Below, piece after piece: positions 18,125 to 26,815 of a DNA stretch of 64,000 bases (positions are counted from its first letter, which is position 1; the number at the start of each line of letters is the position of its first letter). Origin of the DNA: Chryseosolibacter sp049791675 (lineage in GTDB: Bacteria; Bacteroidota; Bacteroidia; Cytophagales; Cyclobacteriaceae); contig JBARAD010000312.1 in NCBI GenBank assembly GCA_049791675.1, positions 1-64,000 of the forward strand, given 5' to 3'. The position numbers and the translations under genes were made by a program. The notes beneath the pieces were generated by a model. It did not search any database, had not been told where the DNA came from, and worked only from the letters and a program-made list of their open reading frames with translations.

Positions 18125-19003
18125 GTGTCAAGCCAAAAAGTAAATGTTGGATTGGTGCAGATGTCGTGCACAGCCAACCCGAAAGACAATCTAGCCAAAG
18201 CCATCGCAAAGATCCGCGACGCGGCAGCCAGCGGCGCGCAGATCGTTTGCCTGCAGGAACTGTTTACCTCACTTTATTTTTGCGATGTGGAGGACTATGA
18301 TAATTTTAGACTGGCAGAGCCCGTTCCCGGACCTTCCACCGATGCATTATCCTCCGTGGCGAAAGAATTGAATGTTGTCATCATCGCCTCCCTGTTTGAG
18401 AAAAGGACCAATGGCATTTACCACAATACAACCGCTGTGTTGGATGCTGATGGAACATACCTTGGCAAGTATCGTAAAATGCATATCCCGGATGATCCCG
18501 CGTATTACGAAAAATTCTACTTCACGCCTGGCGATCTGGGGTACAAAGTATTCAGAACCAAATATGCTACTTTCGGTGTGCTCATTTGCTGGGATCAATG
18601 GTATCCTGAAGCTGCACGGATCACTTCCCTCATGGGTGCGGAAATATTGTTTTATCCTACGGCGATCGGGTGGGCTACTTCCCAGGATGAGGAAACTAAC
18701 AATGAACAATACAGTGCATGGCAAACCATTCAACGCAGTCACGCGGTTGCCAACGGCGTCCATGTGGTAAGCGTCAACCGGGTTGGATTGGAACAAAACG
18801 GTGCTATGAAATTCTGGGGGGGATCGTTTGTGGCAAATCCTTTTGGGAAACTGATGCACCTGTCGTCACACGACAAAGAAGAAGTGACTGTAGTCGAACT
18901 CGACCTCAATAAGACAGATCGTTACCGCACGCACTGGCCATTTTTGCGGGACCGGAGGATCGATTCTTATCAACCCATTACGAGGCGATATATCGACGAG
19001 TAA
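18125..19003 (+). CDS. aguB: N-carbamoylputrescine amidase
   Basis: This is a nitrilase-superfamily protein of about 292 residues. The Glu-Lys-Cys triad is visible: Glu in CLQELFTSLYF, Lys in YRKMHIPDDP, and Cys in GVLICWDQWYPE. The sequence is of the AguB type, which converts N-carbamoylputrescine to putrescine, CO2 and ammonia. The frame is open to a TTG at 18101, but that codon lies within the -7 promoter element, so I prefer GTG at 18125 with AAGGAC just before it. The aguA gene follows on the same strand, completing the two-step route from agmatine to putrescine. Confidence 0.9.
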   Translation: MSSQKVNVGLVQMSCTANPKDNLAKAIAKIRDAAASGAQIVCLQELFTSLYFCDVEDYDNFRLAEPVPGPSTDALSSVAKELNVVIIASLFEKRTNGIYHNTTAVLDADGTYLGKYRKMHIPDDPAYYEKFYFTPGDLGYKVFRTKYATFGVLICWDQWYPEAARITSLMGAEILFYPTAIGWATSQDEETNNEQYSAWQTIQRSHAVANGVHVVSVNRVGLEQNGAMKFWGGSFVANPFGKLMHLSSHDKEEVTVVELDLNKTDRYRTHWPFLRDRRIDSYQPITRRYIDE

Positions 19004-19101
19004 TGGCCGCGTTAACATGCATAAATTTCAAGCTGCTCGTTCCCGGAATCATTCTTCATGAACCGGTGTGTCGTCTGCGCTTCGTGTAATTACAATTTTT
19101 T

Positions 19102-20148
19102 ATGATCGGAACAATCCCGAAAGAACTGGGCTATTATTTTCCTGCTGAATTCGACAGACATGTAGCCACCTGGTTGAGCTGGCCGCATAAAGAGGCTTCG
19201 TGGCCCGGAAAGATCGAAACCATTTTTCCCGTGTATGCTGAATTTATCAGGCTGCTTGCCGAAGGGGAGAACGTTAACATCAATGTTGCAGATGAGGTGA
19301 TGAAGAAAAAAGCGCTGGCGTTCCTTCAGACCGCCGGGGCGGATCTATCGCGGATACAATTCTATTTTCATCCTACCAATGACGCATGGTGCCGTGATCA
19401 TGGTCCGGCGTTTCTTGTCAATCCGGAGGCGGAGGCAAAAAAAATTATTGTCGATTGGGGCTACAACGCATGGGGAGATAAATATCCGCCCTATGATCTG
19501 GACGACAACATCCCGACCCTCATTGGAAAAGAGTATGGCATTCCGGTTCTGTATCCGGGGATCGTCATGGAAGGCGGCTCCGTCGACTTCAACGGTAAGG
19601 GTACTGTATTGACAACAACTTCCTGCCTGCTGAACCGTAACAGGAACCCGCATCTCACAAAGGAACAGATCGAGCATTACCTGCAGCAGTATTATGGCGT
19701 TGACAATATCCTCTGGTTGGGAGATGGCATCACCGGGGATGATACGGATGGCCATATTGATGACCTGACTCGTTTTGTCAACCATAACACTGTTGTGACG
19801 GTTGTTGAAACCGACAAGCGCGATGAGAATTATCAGCCACTCCAGGATAATCTCAAATCTCTCTCTAAAATGAGATTGGAGAACGGCCGGCAAATGAACA
19901 TTGCAGAGCTGCCAATGCCCTCCGCAATCGTATATGAAGACATGCGGCTTCCTGCCTCCTACGCCAATTTCTATATCAGCAATAGGCATGTGATCGTTCC
20001 CACCTTCCGGGATAAGAACGATGATCGTGCGTTGCGTATTCTGCAAGAAGCGTTTCCCGACAGAAAAGTTGTTGGACTCGACTCTACTGATATAATCTGG
20101 GGCCTCGGTTCCTTCCACTGCCTCAGCCAACAGGAGCCGGAAGTATAA
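19102..20148 (+). CDS. aguA: Agmatine deiminase
   Basis: The 348-residue protein is of the peptidyl-arginine deiminase-like family. Visible family segments are WCRDHGPAFLV, VMEGGSVDFNGKG, GHIDDLTRFV and the C-terminal GLGSFHCLSQQ with the catalytic Cys. It hydrolyses agmatine to N-carbamoylputrescine and ammonia, the substrate of the upstream aguB product. The order aguB-aguA with about 100 bp between suggests one operon. A long open frame on the opposite strand over the gene is a shadow. Confidence 0.95.
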   Translation: MIGTIPKELGYYFPAEFDRHVATWLSWPHKEASWPGKIETIFPVYAEFIRLLAEGENVNINVADEVMKKKALAFLQTAGADLSRIQFYFHPTNDAWCRDHGPAFLVNPEAEAKKIIVDWGYNAWGDKYPPYDLDDNIPTLIGKEYGIPVLYPGIVMEGGSVDFNGKGTVLTTTSCLLNRNRNPHLTKEQIEHYLQQYYGVDNILWLGDGITGDDTDGHIDDLTRFVNHNTVVTVVETDKRDENYQPLQDNLKSLSKMRLENGRQMNIAELPMPSAIVYEDMRLPASYANFYISNRHVIVPTFRDKNDDRALRILQEAFPDRKVVGLDSTDIIWGLGSFHCLSQQEPEV

Positions 20149-20222
20149 CGATGTTGGAAGAAGTATCGGCCAGTTAACCTTCCGCAGCGAACGCGATGGA
20201 TGCGTTCCGGCATTCGGAATAT

Positions 20223-20801
20223 TCAAAGCTGAGCCGCAACAGCATGGTGTGGTGTAATGATTAGGTCCAGGGCTACATCCGTTTCATCGATGCCTTCAAT
20301 CTTCTCCACCGTCTCAAAGAAAGATAAGCCGATTTTCAAACAATCACGGCGGCAGCCGGATAGGAATTTGTCATAAAATCCGCGGCCATATCCCAGGCGA
20401 TGGCCCTGTTTGTCGAAGGCGAGCAGGGGAACCAATACGGCGTCGATCTTCCCGATGGGCGTAGGGACACCCATTACAGGTTCCGGGATTTCCCAGGTGT
20501 TAGTTTTTAGCTGGGAAGCATCTTCAAAATAATAGTGTTCCAGTGCTGCGGTTTGATTGTTGATCTTTGGAATCGAGATCTTCACTTGCGGGAATTCTTT
20601 TTGGAGGCGGGCAATGATCATCCAGGTGTCAACTTCCTTGTTCTTGCGGATGGGAAGAAAGGTGTGCAGGACGTGAATGCCGGATAATTTTATGGACCGG
20701 AAAAACGTTTCACACACCCGTTGATTCAACTGATGGTATTCGGCATCAGAAAGCTCCATCCTTTTCTTAAGGTAAATTTTTCTGAGTTCTTTCTTGGTCA
20801 T
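20223..20801 (-). CDS. 5-formyltetrahydrofolate cyclo-ligase
   Basis: The 192-residue protein has the family signature GYGRGFYDKFL near the C-terminus and a basic N-terminus (MTKKELRKIYLKKRM) that contributes to the ATP site. It converts 5-formyl-THF to 5,10-methenyl-THF using ATP and rescues the folate pool. Its ATG overlaps the bshC stop codon (ATGA), so the two genes are translationally coupled. The functional tie to bacillithiol synthesis is not clear. Confidence 0.93.
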   Translation of the reverse strand: MTKKELRKIYLKKRMELSDAEYHQLNQRVCETFFRSIKLSGIHVLHTFLPIRKNKEVDTWMIIARLQKEFPQVKISIPKINNQTAALEHYYFEDASQLKTNTWEIPEPVMGVPTPIGKIDAVLVPLLAFDKQGHRLGYGRGFYDKFLSGCRRDCLKIGLSFFETVEKIEGIDETDVALDLIITPHHAVAAQL

Positions 20802-22369
20802 GTCTCGTTATAGACTAAAACATTGAATCGAAAATCAAACGCATCAAAGTGGTTCAATAGTTTGTTGATAAAATCTCTATCCTCCTGGTAAAAGTTCATA
20901 AAATTATCAGTCCTCTCCTGTAGACCGCCGTTGGGAAAGAGTGCATCCTTCACCGCCTCGATCTGTCTTAGTTTGTCGGCGTGAAGACGTTTCTCTGCGC
21001 GCAATAGTTTCCGTTCAATCTTTTCAAGGCCGTTCAATACACGCGTGCCCTCGGCTCCGGTGAAGGGTCCCAGCGTTTTATCAATGGACTCCGCGCGTTG
21101 TTTCAGCTGGTTGTAGATCTCAAGAATGGTGGTCCGCTCGACGCCGACGGTTAGATTGTTTTTCGAATTTCTCAAGATCCAGTGATTAAAGAGAAAGTTT
21201 TTGTCTTCGAAAAACTGCGTCAGTTCCAGCCCTGTCTTTTCAAGCTTCCGCTGAACCGTATGGTCTACCACTACACCGAAGTTCCGCGGCATCAATATCG
21301 GAAGAGGTATGCGAAAATGGTCGAAAACTTTTTTCAGCTGTAGCCAGTAGAGCAGTTCTGCGGGACCCCCTGCATAAGCCAGATTCGGCAGGATAATTTC
21401 CTGATACAGTGGCCGCAGGATTACATTGGGACTTAACTTTTCCGGTTTCAGTTCAATGATTTTCCGCATCTCATCTTCAGAAAAACTCAACGGCGTTTCC
21501 AAAACATGATAACCATCTCCTTGCTTCTCAATCCGGCCGCGGACGTTGTTGTCCATGTAAAAGAAATTGATGTCGCGGCAGAATACCTGCGTTTTATAGC
21601 CTAGATCCTCCAGTCCCTTGTTTGTTTCGTTTACCAGATTGACGGTCGTTTGACGGAGAATGTCTTCTTCCATTACGGATTTAAACAACTTCTTCAGATT
21701 CGCGTCATCGGCGTCCAATACCACGAGGCCCTCTTTGCCGAACAAACCATTTACGTAGTGACGGACCGCGTCGGCCAGGGTTCTGTTTTTAAGGTAAGCT
21801 TCTTTAAAGAGTGCGGTGTCACCGGGAATCTCCTGAAGGAGTTTATCGAGGCCCTCGGTAGTGAATCGTCCGACGGCGCCGGTCTGTGAAGTGTTCCAGA
21901 CATACTTCTTTCCGTACAGGCGAAAATATTTGATCTCATCGTAATCGTGATCTTCCGAAGCCATCCAGTAAATGGGTACGAAACGATACTCCGGGTAAGC
22001 CTGCGATAATTTTCTACAGGCGTCGATCACCGTCACAATCTTGAATATGAAATAGAGCGGACCGGTAAAGATGTTCAGTTGGTGACCGGTCGTGACAGCG
22101 AAAGTTTTAGGGTCGATCAAAGCCGCGATATTGGCTGCGGCAGCTTCCGGTACTGTCAGATGCCGATATTGTTTCTGCAGCGTTGAAACGAGTACCCGGC
22201 GGTTCTCCGCAGGGAAGGAATCTGACTTTTCACGGATCTGATCTTTGAAATTTTCCCGGAGTGGAAAGCGGTTGTAAAAAGGTTTTAAGACTTCTTTCTG
22301 TTGGAGATAATCGAGAAAAAACGGAGAGAACACTTTGGTATCAGCAAGCGGGATTTTTTTATGCTGCAT
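20798..22369 (-). CDS. bshC: Bacillithiol biosynthesis cysteine-adding enzyme BshC
   Basis: The 523-residue protein has the BshC family signature TTGHQLNIFTGPLYFIFKI, then VPIYWMASEDHDYDEI and a C-terminal coiled-coil segment (KIERKLLRAEKRLHADKLRQ). BshC adds cysteine to glucosaminyl malate in the last step of bacillithiol synthesis. The other bsh genes are not in the window. The YtxJ bacilliredoxin at 3.1-3.5 kb would act on this thiol. The gene is first of a two-gene unit with the folate cyclo-ligase. Confidence 0.94.
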   Translation of the reverse strand: MQHKKIPLADTKVFSPFFLDYLQQKEVLKPFYNRFPLRENFKDQIREKSDSFPAENRRVLVSTLQKQYRHLTVPEAAAANIAALIDPKTFAVTTGHQLNIFTGPLYFIFKIVTVIDACRKLSQAYPEYRFVPIYWMASEDHDYDEIKYFRLYGKKYVWNTSQTGAVGRFTTEGLDKLLQEIPGDTALFKEAYLKNRTLADAVRHYVNGLFGKEGLVVLDADDANLKKLFKSVMEEDILRQTTVNLVNETNKGLEDLGYKTQVFCRDINFFYMDNNVRGRIEKQGDGYHVLETPLSFSEDEMRKIIELKPEKLSPNVILRPLYQEIILPNLAYAGGPAELLYWLQLKKVFDHFRIPLPILMPRNFGVVVDHTVQRKLEKTGLELTQFFEDKNFLFNHWILRNSKNNLTVGVERTTILEIYNQLKQRAESIDKTLGPFTGAEGTRVLNGLEKIERKLLRAEKRLHADKLRQIEAVKDALFPNGGLQERTDNFMNFYQEDRDFINKLLNHFDAFDFRFNVLVYNET

Positions 22370-22457
22370 AACAACGGCGGATCTGAATGATGAATCGAGT
22401 AAAACTTATAAACCGAATAACGGCAATATAAGCATAAGGTTCTAACATTTATGCAGC

Positions 22458-23771
22458 TTACTGTACTGGTTCCGCAGTCAGGTCAAATTCTGACGCGCCC
22501 GTCACGCGAGCCGCTACAAAATCTCCAACCCGAAGATACTCATTCGCCGCATGGATGATCACTTCGTTGTCAACTTCCGGTGAATCATATTCTGACCTTC
22601 CGATATAGTTACCACCTTCTTTCCTGTCGACAAGAACTTTCAAAACCTTGCCGATCCTTTGTTGATTGATCTCAAGAGAAATGCCCTGCTGCAGTTCCAT
22701 TACCGCATCTGCACGCTCCTGCTTAACTTCCGCAGGCACATCATCCGCCATTCCATGCGCGTAGGTATTTTCTTCGTGGGAGTAATTGAATATCCCAAGC
22801 CTTTCGAACCTGGATTTTTCAATGAAATCAAGCAACTGGTTAAAATCATCTTCGGTTTCACCGGGATGTCCGGAGATCATGGTGGTTCGCAGCGCAATGC
22901 CCGGTACCCGGTCACGAATCGTTTCGAGTAGTTGTTCAGTCTTTTCGCGCGTGATGCCACGGCGCATCAGCTGCAGCATTTTTGTGGTGCCATGCTGCAG
23001 CGGAATGTCGAGATACTTGCAGATGTTGGATCGCTCATTCATCACATCCAGCACATCCATGGGAAATCCGGAAGGAAAAGCATAATGAAGTCTGATCCAG
23101 TCGATGCCTTCCACATCCGAAAGCCTTTTCAACAAGTCTGCGAGATTTCTTTTTTTGTATAAATCAAGCCCATAATACGTCGAATCCTGTGCTATCAGTA
23201 GCAGTTCTTTGGTTCCGCTTTTCGCCAGATTCTTAGCCTCGAGCACAAGTTCTTCCATCGGCCGGGACAAGTGACCTCCCCGCATCAGCGGGATGGCACA
23301 AAACGAACAGGGACGGTCGCAACCTTCGGATATTTTTAAATAGGCATAATGCCCCGGATTTGTCAATATGCGCTCACCTACAAGCTCCTGGCGGTAATTT
23401 GCCTTAAACACTTTTAAAAGCCGGGAGAGGTCCCGTGTACCGAACCACGCATCCACCTGCGGGATCTCCTTTTCGAGATCATCCTTGTACCGCTGCGACA
23501 AACAGCCTGTAACATATACCTTATCGACAATCCCGTCTTCCTTGGCATCCACGTACCGGAGAATCGTGTCGATCGATTCCTGTTTGGCATTGTCAATAAA
23601 CCCGCAGGTGTTTATCACAACCACATTTGCATCGTCATCCTGTGATTCGTGTACAGCCTGGATGCCGTTACCCCTGAGCTGGGAAAGCAGCACTTCCGAG
23701 TCAACCTGATTCTTTGAACAACCCAGTGTGACCACGTTTATTTTTGTCGCCTTATTGCCTTTTGTCTTCAT
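22458..23771 (-). CDS. rimO: Ribosomal protein S12 methylthiotransferase RimO
   Basis: The 437-residue radical-SAM enzyme has the N-terminal UPF0004 domain with Cys residues in TLGCSKNQVDSE, NTCGFIDNAKQES and VTGCLSQRY for one 4Fe-4S cluster. The radical SAM CxxxCxxC is in GCDRPCSFCAIPLMRG, and a TRAM domain forms the last 60 residues. The SKNQVDSE segment separates RimO from MiaB. It adds a methylthio group to a conserved aspartate of ribosomal protein uS12. It is divergent from the DUF6452 gene with about 175 bp between. Confidence 0.96.
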   Translation of the reverse strand: MKTKGNKATKINVVTLGCSKNQVDSEVLLSQLRGNGIQAVHESQDDDANVVVINTCGFIDNAKQESIDTILRYVDAKEDGIVDKVYVTGCLSQRYKDDLEKEIPQVDAWFGTRDLSRLLKVFKANYRQELVGERILTNPGHYAYLKISEGCDRPCSFCAIPLMRGGHLSRPMEELVLEAKNLAKSGTKELLLIAQDSTYYGLDLYKKRNLADLLKRLSDVEGIDWIRLHYAFPSGFPMDVLDVMNERSNICKYLDIPLQHGTTKMLQLMRRGITREKTEQLLETIRDRVPGIALRTTMISGHPGETEDDFNQLLDFIEKSRFERLGIFNYSHEENTYAHGMADDVPAEVKQERADAVMELQQGISLEINQQRIGKVLKVLVDRKEGGNYIGRSEYDSPEVDNEVIIHAANEYLRVGDFVAARVTGASEFDLTAEPVQ

Positions 23772-23898
23772 TTTGTGAAAGCTCTTCCTTCAACAATAAT
23801 CAAATGCTATTAATTCAATGTGAAGAAAGCCTGATTTAAGCTGTCTGAGCACTTTTATTGAAAGTGTGCAAAAATACTAAAAATATACTGGCCTGGAA

Positions 23899-23928
23899 TT
23901 TGGGCTTGCCCCGCTTGGTATATCTTTA
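23899..23928 (+). promoter_or_regulatory. Bacteroidota-type promoter for the DUF6452/DUF6048 pair
   Basis: TTTG at 23899-23902 and TATCTTTA at 23921-23928, separated by 18 bases, fit the TTTG / TAnnTTTG pattern of Bacteroidota sigma-A promoters except for the last base. The element lies about 20 bp before the start codon of the first gene. Confidence 0.5.
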
Positions 23929-23947
23929 CGCACGAAAATTATAACGG

Positions 23948-24394
23948 ATGGTTAGAGCAAGCGCCTGGTTCCTGGTATTAATGATCCTGACAGCTGCCTG
24001 TCTGGACGAGCCAGACTGCTTTAATCTGAATAATAACTGGATCGGCATTTCCTTTAAAAAACTCGAGAATAGCACCGCGGATACGGTTGCATTCACCGGC
24101 TATGGCACGGTCGAGCCGCCCTTGCTTTTCTCCCTCGATACCACCGTTTCGAAATTGATCTTACCGCTCAACTATTTCGAAGACGAAACCACTTTCTTTT
24201 TTGAAAGTCCCGATAGCGTGCGTCTGCTGCGCTTGGGATATATTTCTCAAGCGCAGTTTGTATCGGAGAATTGTGGCGAAAAGTTTGTTTTATCCGGTCT
24301 GCAGATCCTGGAGCATACATTTGATTCTGTCCGGGTACTGAGGGATGTCCCCACTGCCGACGGTAGTGCCACACATATAGAAATATTTCAATGA
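23948..24394 (+). CDS. DUF6452 family lipoprotein
   Basis: The 148-residue protein begins with a lipoprotein signal (WFLVLMILTAAC, Cys at about residue 19) and continues DEPDCFNLNNNWIGISFKK, which matches the Bacteroidota family DUF6452. It should be anchored by lipid, probably at the outer membrane. The function is unknown. Its stop codon overlaps the start of the next gene (ATGA), and the same pair of families occurs together in many Bacteroidota, so the two proteins probably act together. Confidence 0.82.
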   Translation: MVRASAWFLVLMILTAACLDEPDCFNLNNNWIGISFKKLENSTADTVAFTGYGTVEPPLLFSLDTTVSKLILPLNYFEDETTFFFESPDSVRLLRLGYISQAQFVSENCGEKFVLSGLQILEHTFDSVRVLRDVPTADGSATHIEIFQ

Positions 24395-25110
24395 TGGTGT
24401 TTTCCTTTCAGATGCGGATCCTGCTCTTCTTTATTTTCCTTCCCGTCATCGGGGGCGCACTCGCCCAGACCAAAGCGGCGGACACGCTAAAGACTGATAC
24501 CATACAAAGTAAATATCTCCCTACGGGAGTACGTATCGGGACGGATGTCATCAGTCTGGTAAAGAGCAGCACACAGGGTAATTTTCAAGGCTGGGAGGTA
24601 AACGGTGAAGTGGACTTTTCCCGTTATTTTCTTGCGATCGACTACGGCAATTGGGGTCGGGACTTTCATTCTGATTCAGCCGCTTATTCAAACCAGGGAA
24701 GGTTCTGGCGCGCCGGAGTCGACGTAAACTTCCTCACCAAGGATCCTGACAGGAATGTCTTTTTCCTGGGTGCCCGATACGGGAAATCAGTTTTTACCGA
24801 ATCCATGAGTGTCTCCCGTTATGATCCGATTTGGGGCCAGCTCAATGATAATTTCTATCATGCCGATGTAGACGCCTGGTGGCTGGAATTAACGACCGGG
24901 CTGCGGGTCAAGATCTGGAAGATTTTCTGGATAGGATATACCGGGCGTTTTAAATTCGCGCTCAATACGGAAGGGACCGATGAGATGCTCCCCCATGACG
25001 TGCCCGGTTTTGGCAAGACGGACAAGGAAACCTCCTGGGGATTCAACTACTACCTGATGATCAGGATTCCGCTGCGTAAAGCGCCGCCCGTTCCGCTCGC
25101 TAAAAAATAG
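24391..25110 (+). CDS. DUF6048 family outer-membrane protein
   Basis: The 239-residue product has a signal peptide ending ALAQ and a body of barrel-like strands (GVRIGTDVISLVKS, FLAIDYGNWGRDF, VFFLGARYGKSVF). This matches DUF6048, the usual partner of DUF6452. A start at 24391 overlaps the previous stop; ATG at 24412 (MRILLFF) is an alternative that still leaves the signal peptide. Its stop codon abuts the ftsY stop codon from the other strand with no base between. The function is unknown. Confidence 0.82.
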   Translation: MMVFSFQMRILLFFIFLPVIGGALAQTKAADTLKTDTIQSKYLPTGVRIGTDVISLVKSSTQGNFQGWEVNGEVDFSRYFLAIDYGNWGRDFHSDSAAYSNQGRFWRAGVDVNFLTKDPDRNVFFLGARYGKSVFTESMSVSRYDPIWGQLNDNFYHADVDAWWLELTTGLRVKIWKIFWIGYTGRFKFALNTEGTDEMLPHDVPGFGKTDKETSWGFNYYLMIRIPLRKAPPVPLAKK

Positions 25111-26064
25111 CTAGTCTTTTTTGAAGAGTGAATCCACGAATTCCTCCTTGTCAAAAACCTGGAGGTCATCAACTTTCTCACCCACGCCGATGTAACGGAC
25201 GGGGATTTTAAATTCATCCGATATTCCAATGACAACTCCGCCTTTGGCGGTTCCATCGAGCTTGGTTATTGTCAGGGCAGTGACATCCGTGGCTTTGGTA
25301 AATTCGCGGGCCTGAATGATGGCGTTTTGACCTGTGCTGCCATCCAAAACCAGCAGGACTTCATGCGGGGCGTCGGCGATCACCTTCTGCATTACCCGCT
25401 TGATCTTCGACAGCTCGTTCATCAGGTTCACTTTCGTGTGCAACCTTCCAGCTGTATCGATGATGACCACATCTGCGTTTTGATCTACCCCTTCCTTAAT
25501 AGCGTCATACGCAACGGCAGAGGGATCGGTGTTCATGCCGCGTGCGACAACAGGCACACCCACGCGTTGTCCCCACAGTTTCAGCTGCTCAACGGCGGCG
25601 GCCCGAAAGGTGTCTGCAGCGCCGAGGACAACTTTTTTTCCCCTTTTCTTGAATTGGGCGGAGAGTTTGCCAATGGTTGTGGTTTTTCCCACACCATTCA
25701 CGCCAACCACCATGATCACATACGGGCGCTTGTCAGCGGGCGTGTCAAAGTCGCCGCGACCGGCAATGTCCTTGCCGTCTGAAAGCAGCGCGACCACCTC
25801 TTCCTTCAGAATGCGGTTTAGCTCGGCTGTGTTCATGTATTTGTCACGGGCAACCCGCGCCTGGATCCGGTCGATGATCTTAAGCGTCGTCTCGACGCCG
25901 ACGTCGGAGGTAACAAGTATTTCTTCAAGGCTGTCAAGCACTTCATCGTCAACCTTGTCTTTTCCTACAATGGCCTTCCCTAGTTTTGAGAAGAAACTTT
26001 CTTTGGTCTTCTCCAGACCTTTATCCAGGGATTCCTTCTTTTCTTTTGAGAATAAGCCGAACAT
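25111..26064 (-). CDS. ftsY: Signal recognition particle receptor FtsY
   Basis: The 317-residue SRP-family GTPase has all G motifs: GVNGVGKTTTIGKL, DTFRAAA, DTAGR and TKLDGTAKGG. The N domain is short, and the acidic A domain of E. coli FtsY is reduced to a charged N-terminus (FSKEKKESLDKGLEKTKES), as usual outside Proteobacteria. It docks ribosome-SRP complexes at the membrane for insertion of membrane proteins. It follows DUF4295 on the same strand, but a strong hairpin lies in the 130-bp gap, so it may have its own promoter. Confidence 0.97.
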   Translation of the reverse strand: MFGLFSKEKKESLDKGLEKTKESFFSKLGKAIVGKDKVDDEVLDSLEEILVTSDVGVETTLKIIDRIQARVARDKYMNTAELNRILKEEVVALLSDGKDIAGRGDFDTPADKRPYVIMVVGVNGVGKTTTIGKLSAQFKKRGKKVVLGAADTFRAAAVEQLKLWGQRVGVPVVARGMNTDPSAVAYDAIKEGVDQNADVVIIDTAGRLHTKVNLMNELSKIKRVMQKVIADAPHEVLLVLDGSTGQNAIIQAREFTKATDVTALTITKLDGTAKGGVVIGISDEFKIPVRYIGVGEKVDDLQVFDKEEFVDSLFKKD

Positions 26065-26130
26065 AGCGTCAAAATTGATTGGTTAATCCAGAGTAGTTAC
26101 AAGGTAAAATTTTAAAGCCAACACCCCATA

Positions 26131-26173
26131 AAAAAAACGTAGAGACAAGGCATACCTTGTCTCTACGTTTTTT
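26131..26173. terminator. Perfect 19-bp hairpin between DUF4295 and ftsY
   Basis: Arms AAAAAACGTAGAGACAAGG (26132-26150) and its exact complement (26155-26173) flank a CATA loop. Because the arms end in A and T runs, it can act as a terminator in both directions, and would end the rpmB-rpmG-DUF4295 transcript. The inner GTAGAGACAAGG arms resemble palindromes that I recall being dispersed between genes in other Bacteroidota, so it may also be a mobile repeat. Confidence 0.75.
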
Positions 26174-26195
26174 AATGGTGTCTTCGCGATGTAAC

Positions 26196-26351
26196 TTATT
26201 TTTTTGCAAGTGTTTCTTTCACCAGGTCCGAAGGAACGATCTCTTCCCTGAAGGTATAAGCTCCCGTTTTTTCGGATTTCACGGCTTTGATAACTTTTGC
26301 AAAGCTTTTGCCATCGGTTTTCTTGAGGGACGCAACAACTTTCTTTGCCAT
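26196..26351 (-). CDS. DUF4295 family small basic protein, probable ribosomal protein bL38
   Basis: This 51-residue protein reads MAKKVVASLKKTDGKSFAKV and ends TLAKK. It is a small, strongly basic DUF4295 protein found in nearly all Bacteroidota between rpmG and ftsY, as here. A ribosome structure from Flavobacterium johnsoniae revealed a phylum-specific protein named bL38. I believe this is that family, but the match is from memory. It starts 2 bp after the rpmG stop codon on the same strand. Confidence 0.82.
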   Translation of the reverse strand: MAKKVVASLKKTDGKSFAKVIKAVKSEKTGAYTFREEIVPSDLVKETLAKK

Positions 26352-26353
26352 GG

Positions 26354-26536
26354 TTATTTAATTTCTTTGTGAGTGGTATACTTTTTCAAAATAGAATTGT
26401 ACTTCTTAAGCTCCAACCTTTCAGTGGTATTTTTGCGGTTCTTGGTGGTGATATACCGGCTCATACCGGGCTGACCCGTGGTCTTATGCTCGGTGCATTC
26501 CAAAATAACCTGAACCCTGTTGCCTTTCTTTGCCAT
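26354..26536 (-). CDS. rpmG: 50S ribosomal protein L33
   Basis: The 60-residue protein matches bL33: MAKKGNRVQVILECTEHK, then RYITTKNRKNT and a C-terminal LKKYNSILKKYTTHKEIK. Only one Cys is present, so this is the zinc-free type. It lies between rpmB (17 bp upstream) and DUF4295 (2 bp downstream), the standard Bacteroidota order. Confidence 0.96.
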   Translation of the reverse strand: MAKKGNRVQVILECTEHKTTGQPGMSRYITTKNRKNTTERLELKKYNSILKKYTTHKEIK

Positions 26537-26553
26537 GTTCGTTCAATTTTTTA

Positions 26554-26793
26554 TTACAGTACGAGATTTCCGTTAGCCCTGGCTTCTTTCAGAACGGCGG
26601 TAATCCCATGTTTGTTAATGGTTTTAATCGCTTTTGTAGACAATTTTAAGGTTATCCACTTGTCTTCCTCAGGTATAAAAAAACGCTTTTTCTGCAGATT
26701 CGGATAGAATCTACGCTTCGTTTTGTTGTTTGCGTGGGAAACATTGTTTCCAACCTGTGGTCTCTTTCCGGTGATTTGACAAACTCTTGCCAT
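26554..26793 (-). CDS. rpmB: 50S ribosomal protein L28
   Basis: The 79-residue protein matches bL28: MARVCQITGKRPQVGNNVSHANNKTKRRF, then LKLSTKAIKTINKHG. It opens a cluster rpmB-rpmG-DUF4295. Its start codon is preceded by AAGGAG at a good distance, which is unusual in a phylum where most genes lack Shine-Dalgarno sequences. A 16-bp palindrome lies further up in the leader. Confidence 0.96.
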   Translation of the reverse strand: MARVCQITGKRPQVGNNVSHANNKTKRRFYPNLQKKRFFIPEEDKWITLKLSTKAIKTINKHGITAVLKEARANGNLVL

Positions 26794-26815
26794 ATTTCAG
26801 CTCCTTAGTTTATTT

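Noticed and set aside
19345..20226. 293-codon open frame on the - strand opposite aguA
   Set aside because: The + strand gene is a complete, recognised enzyme; the antisense translation is low in conserved features and has no start context.
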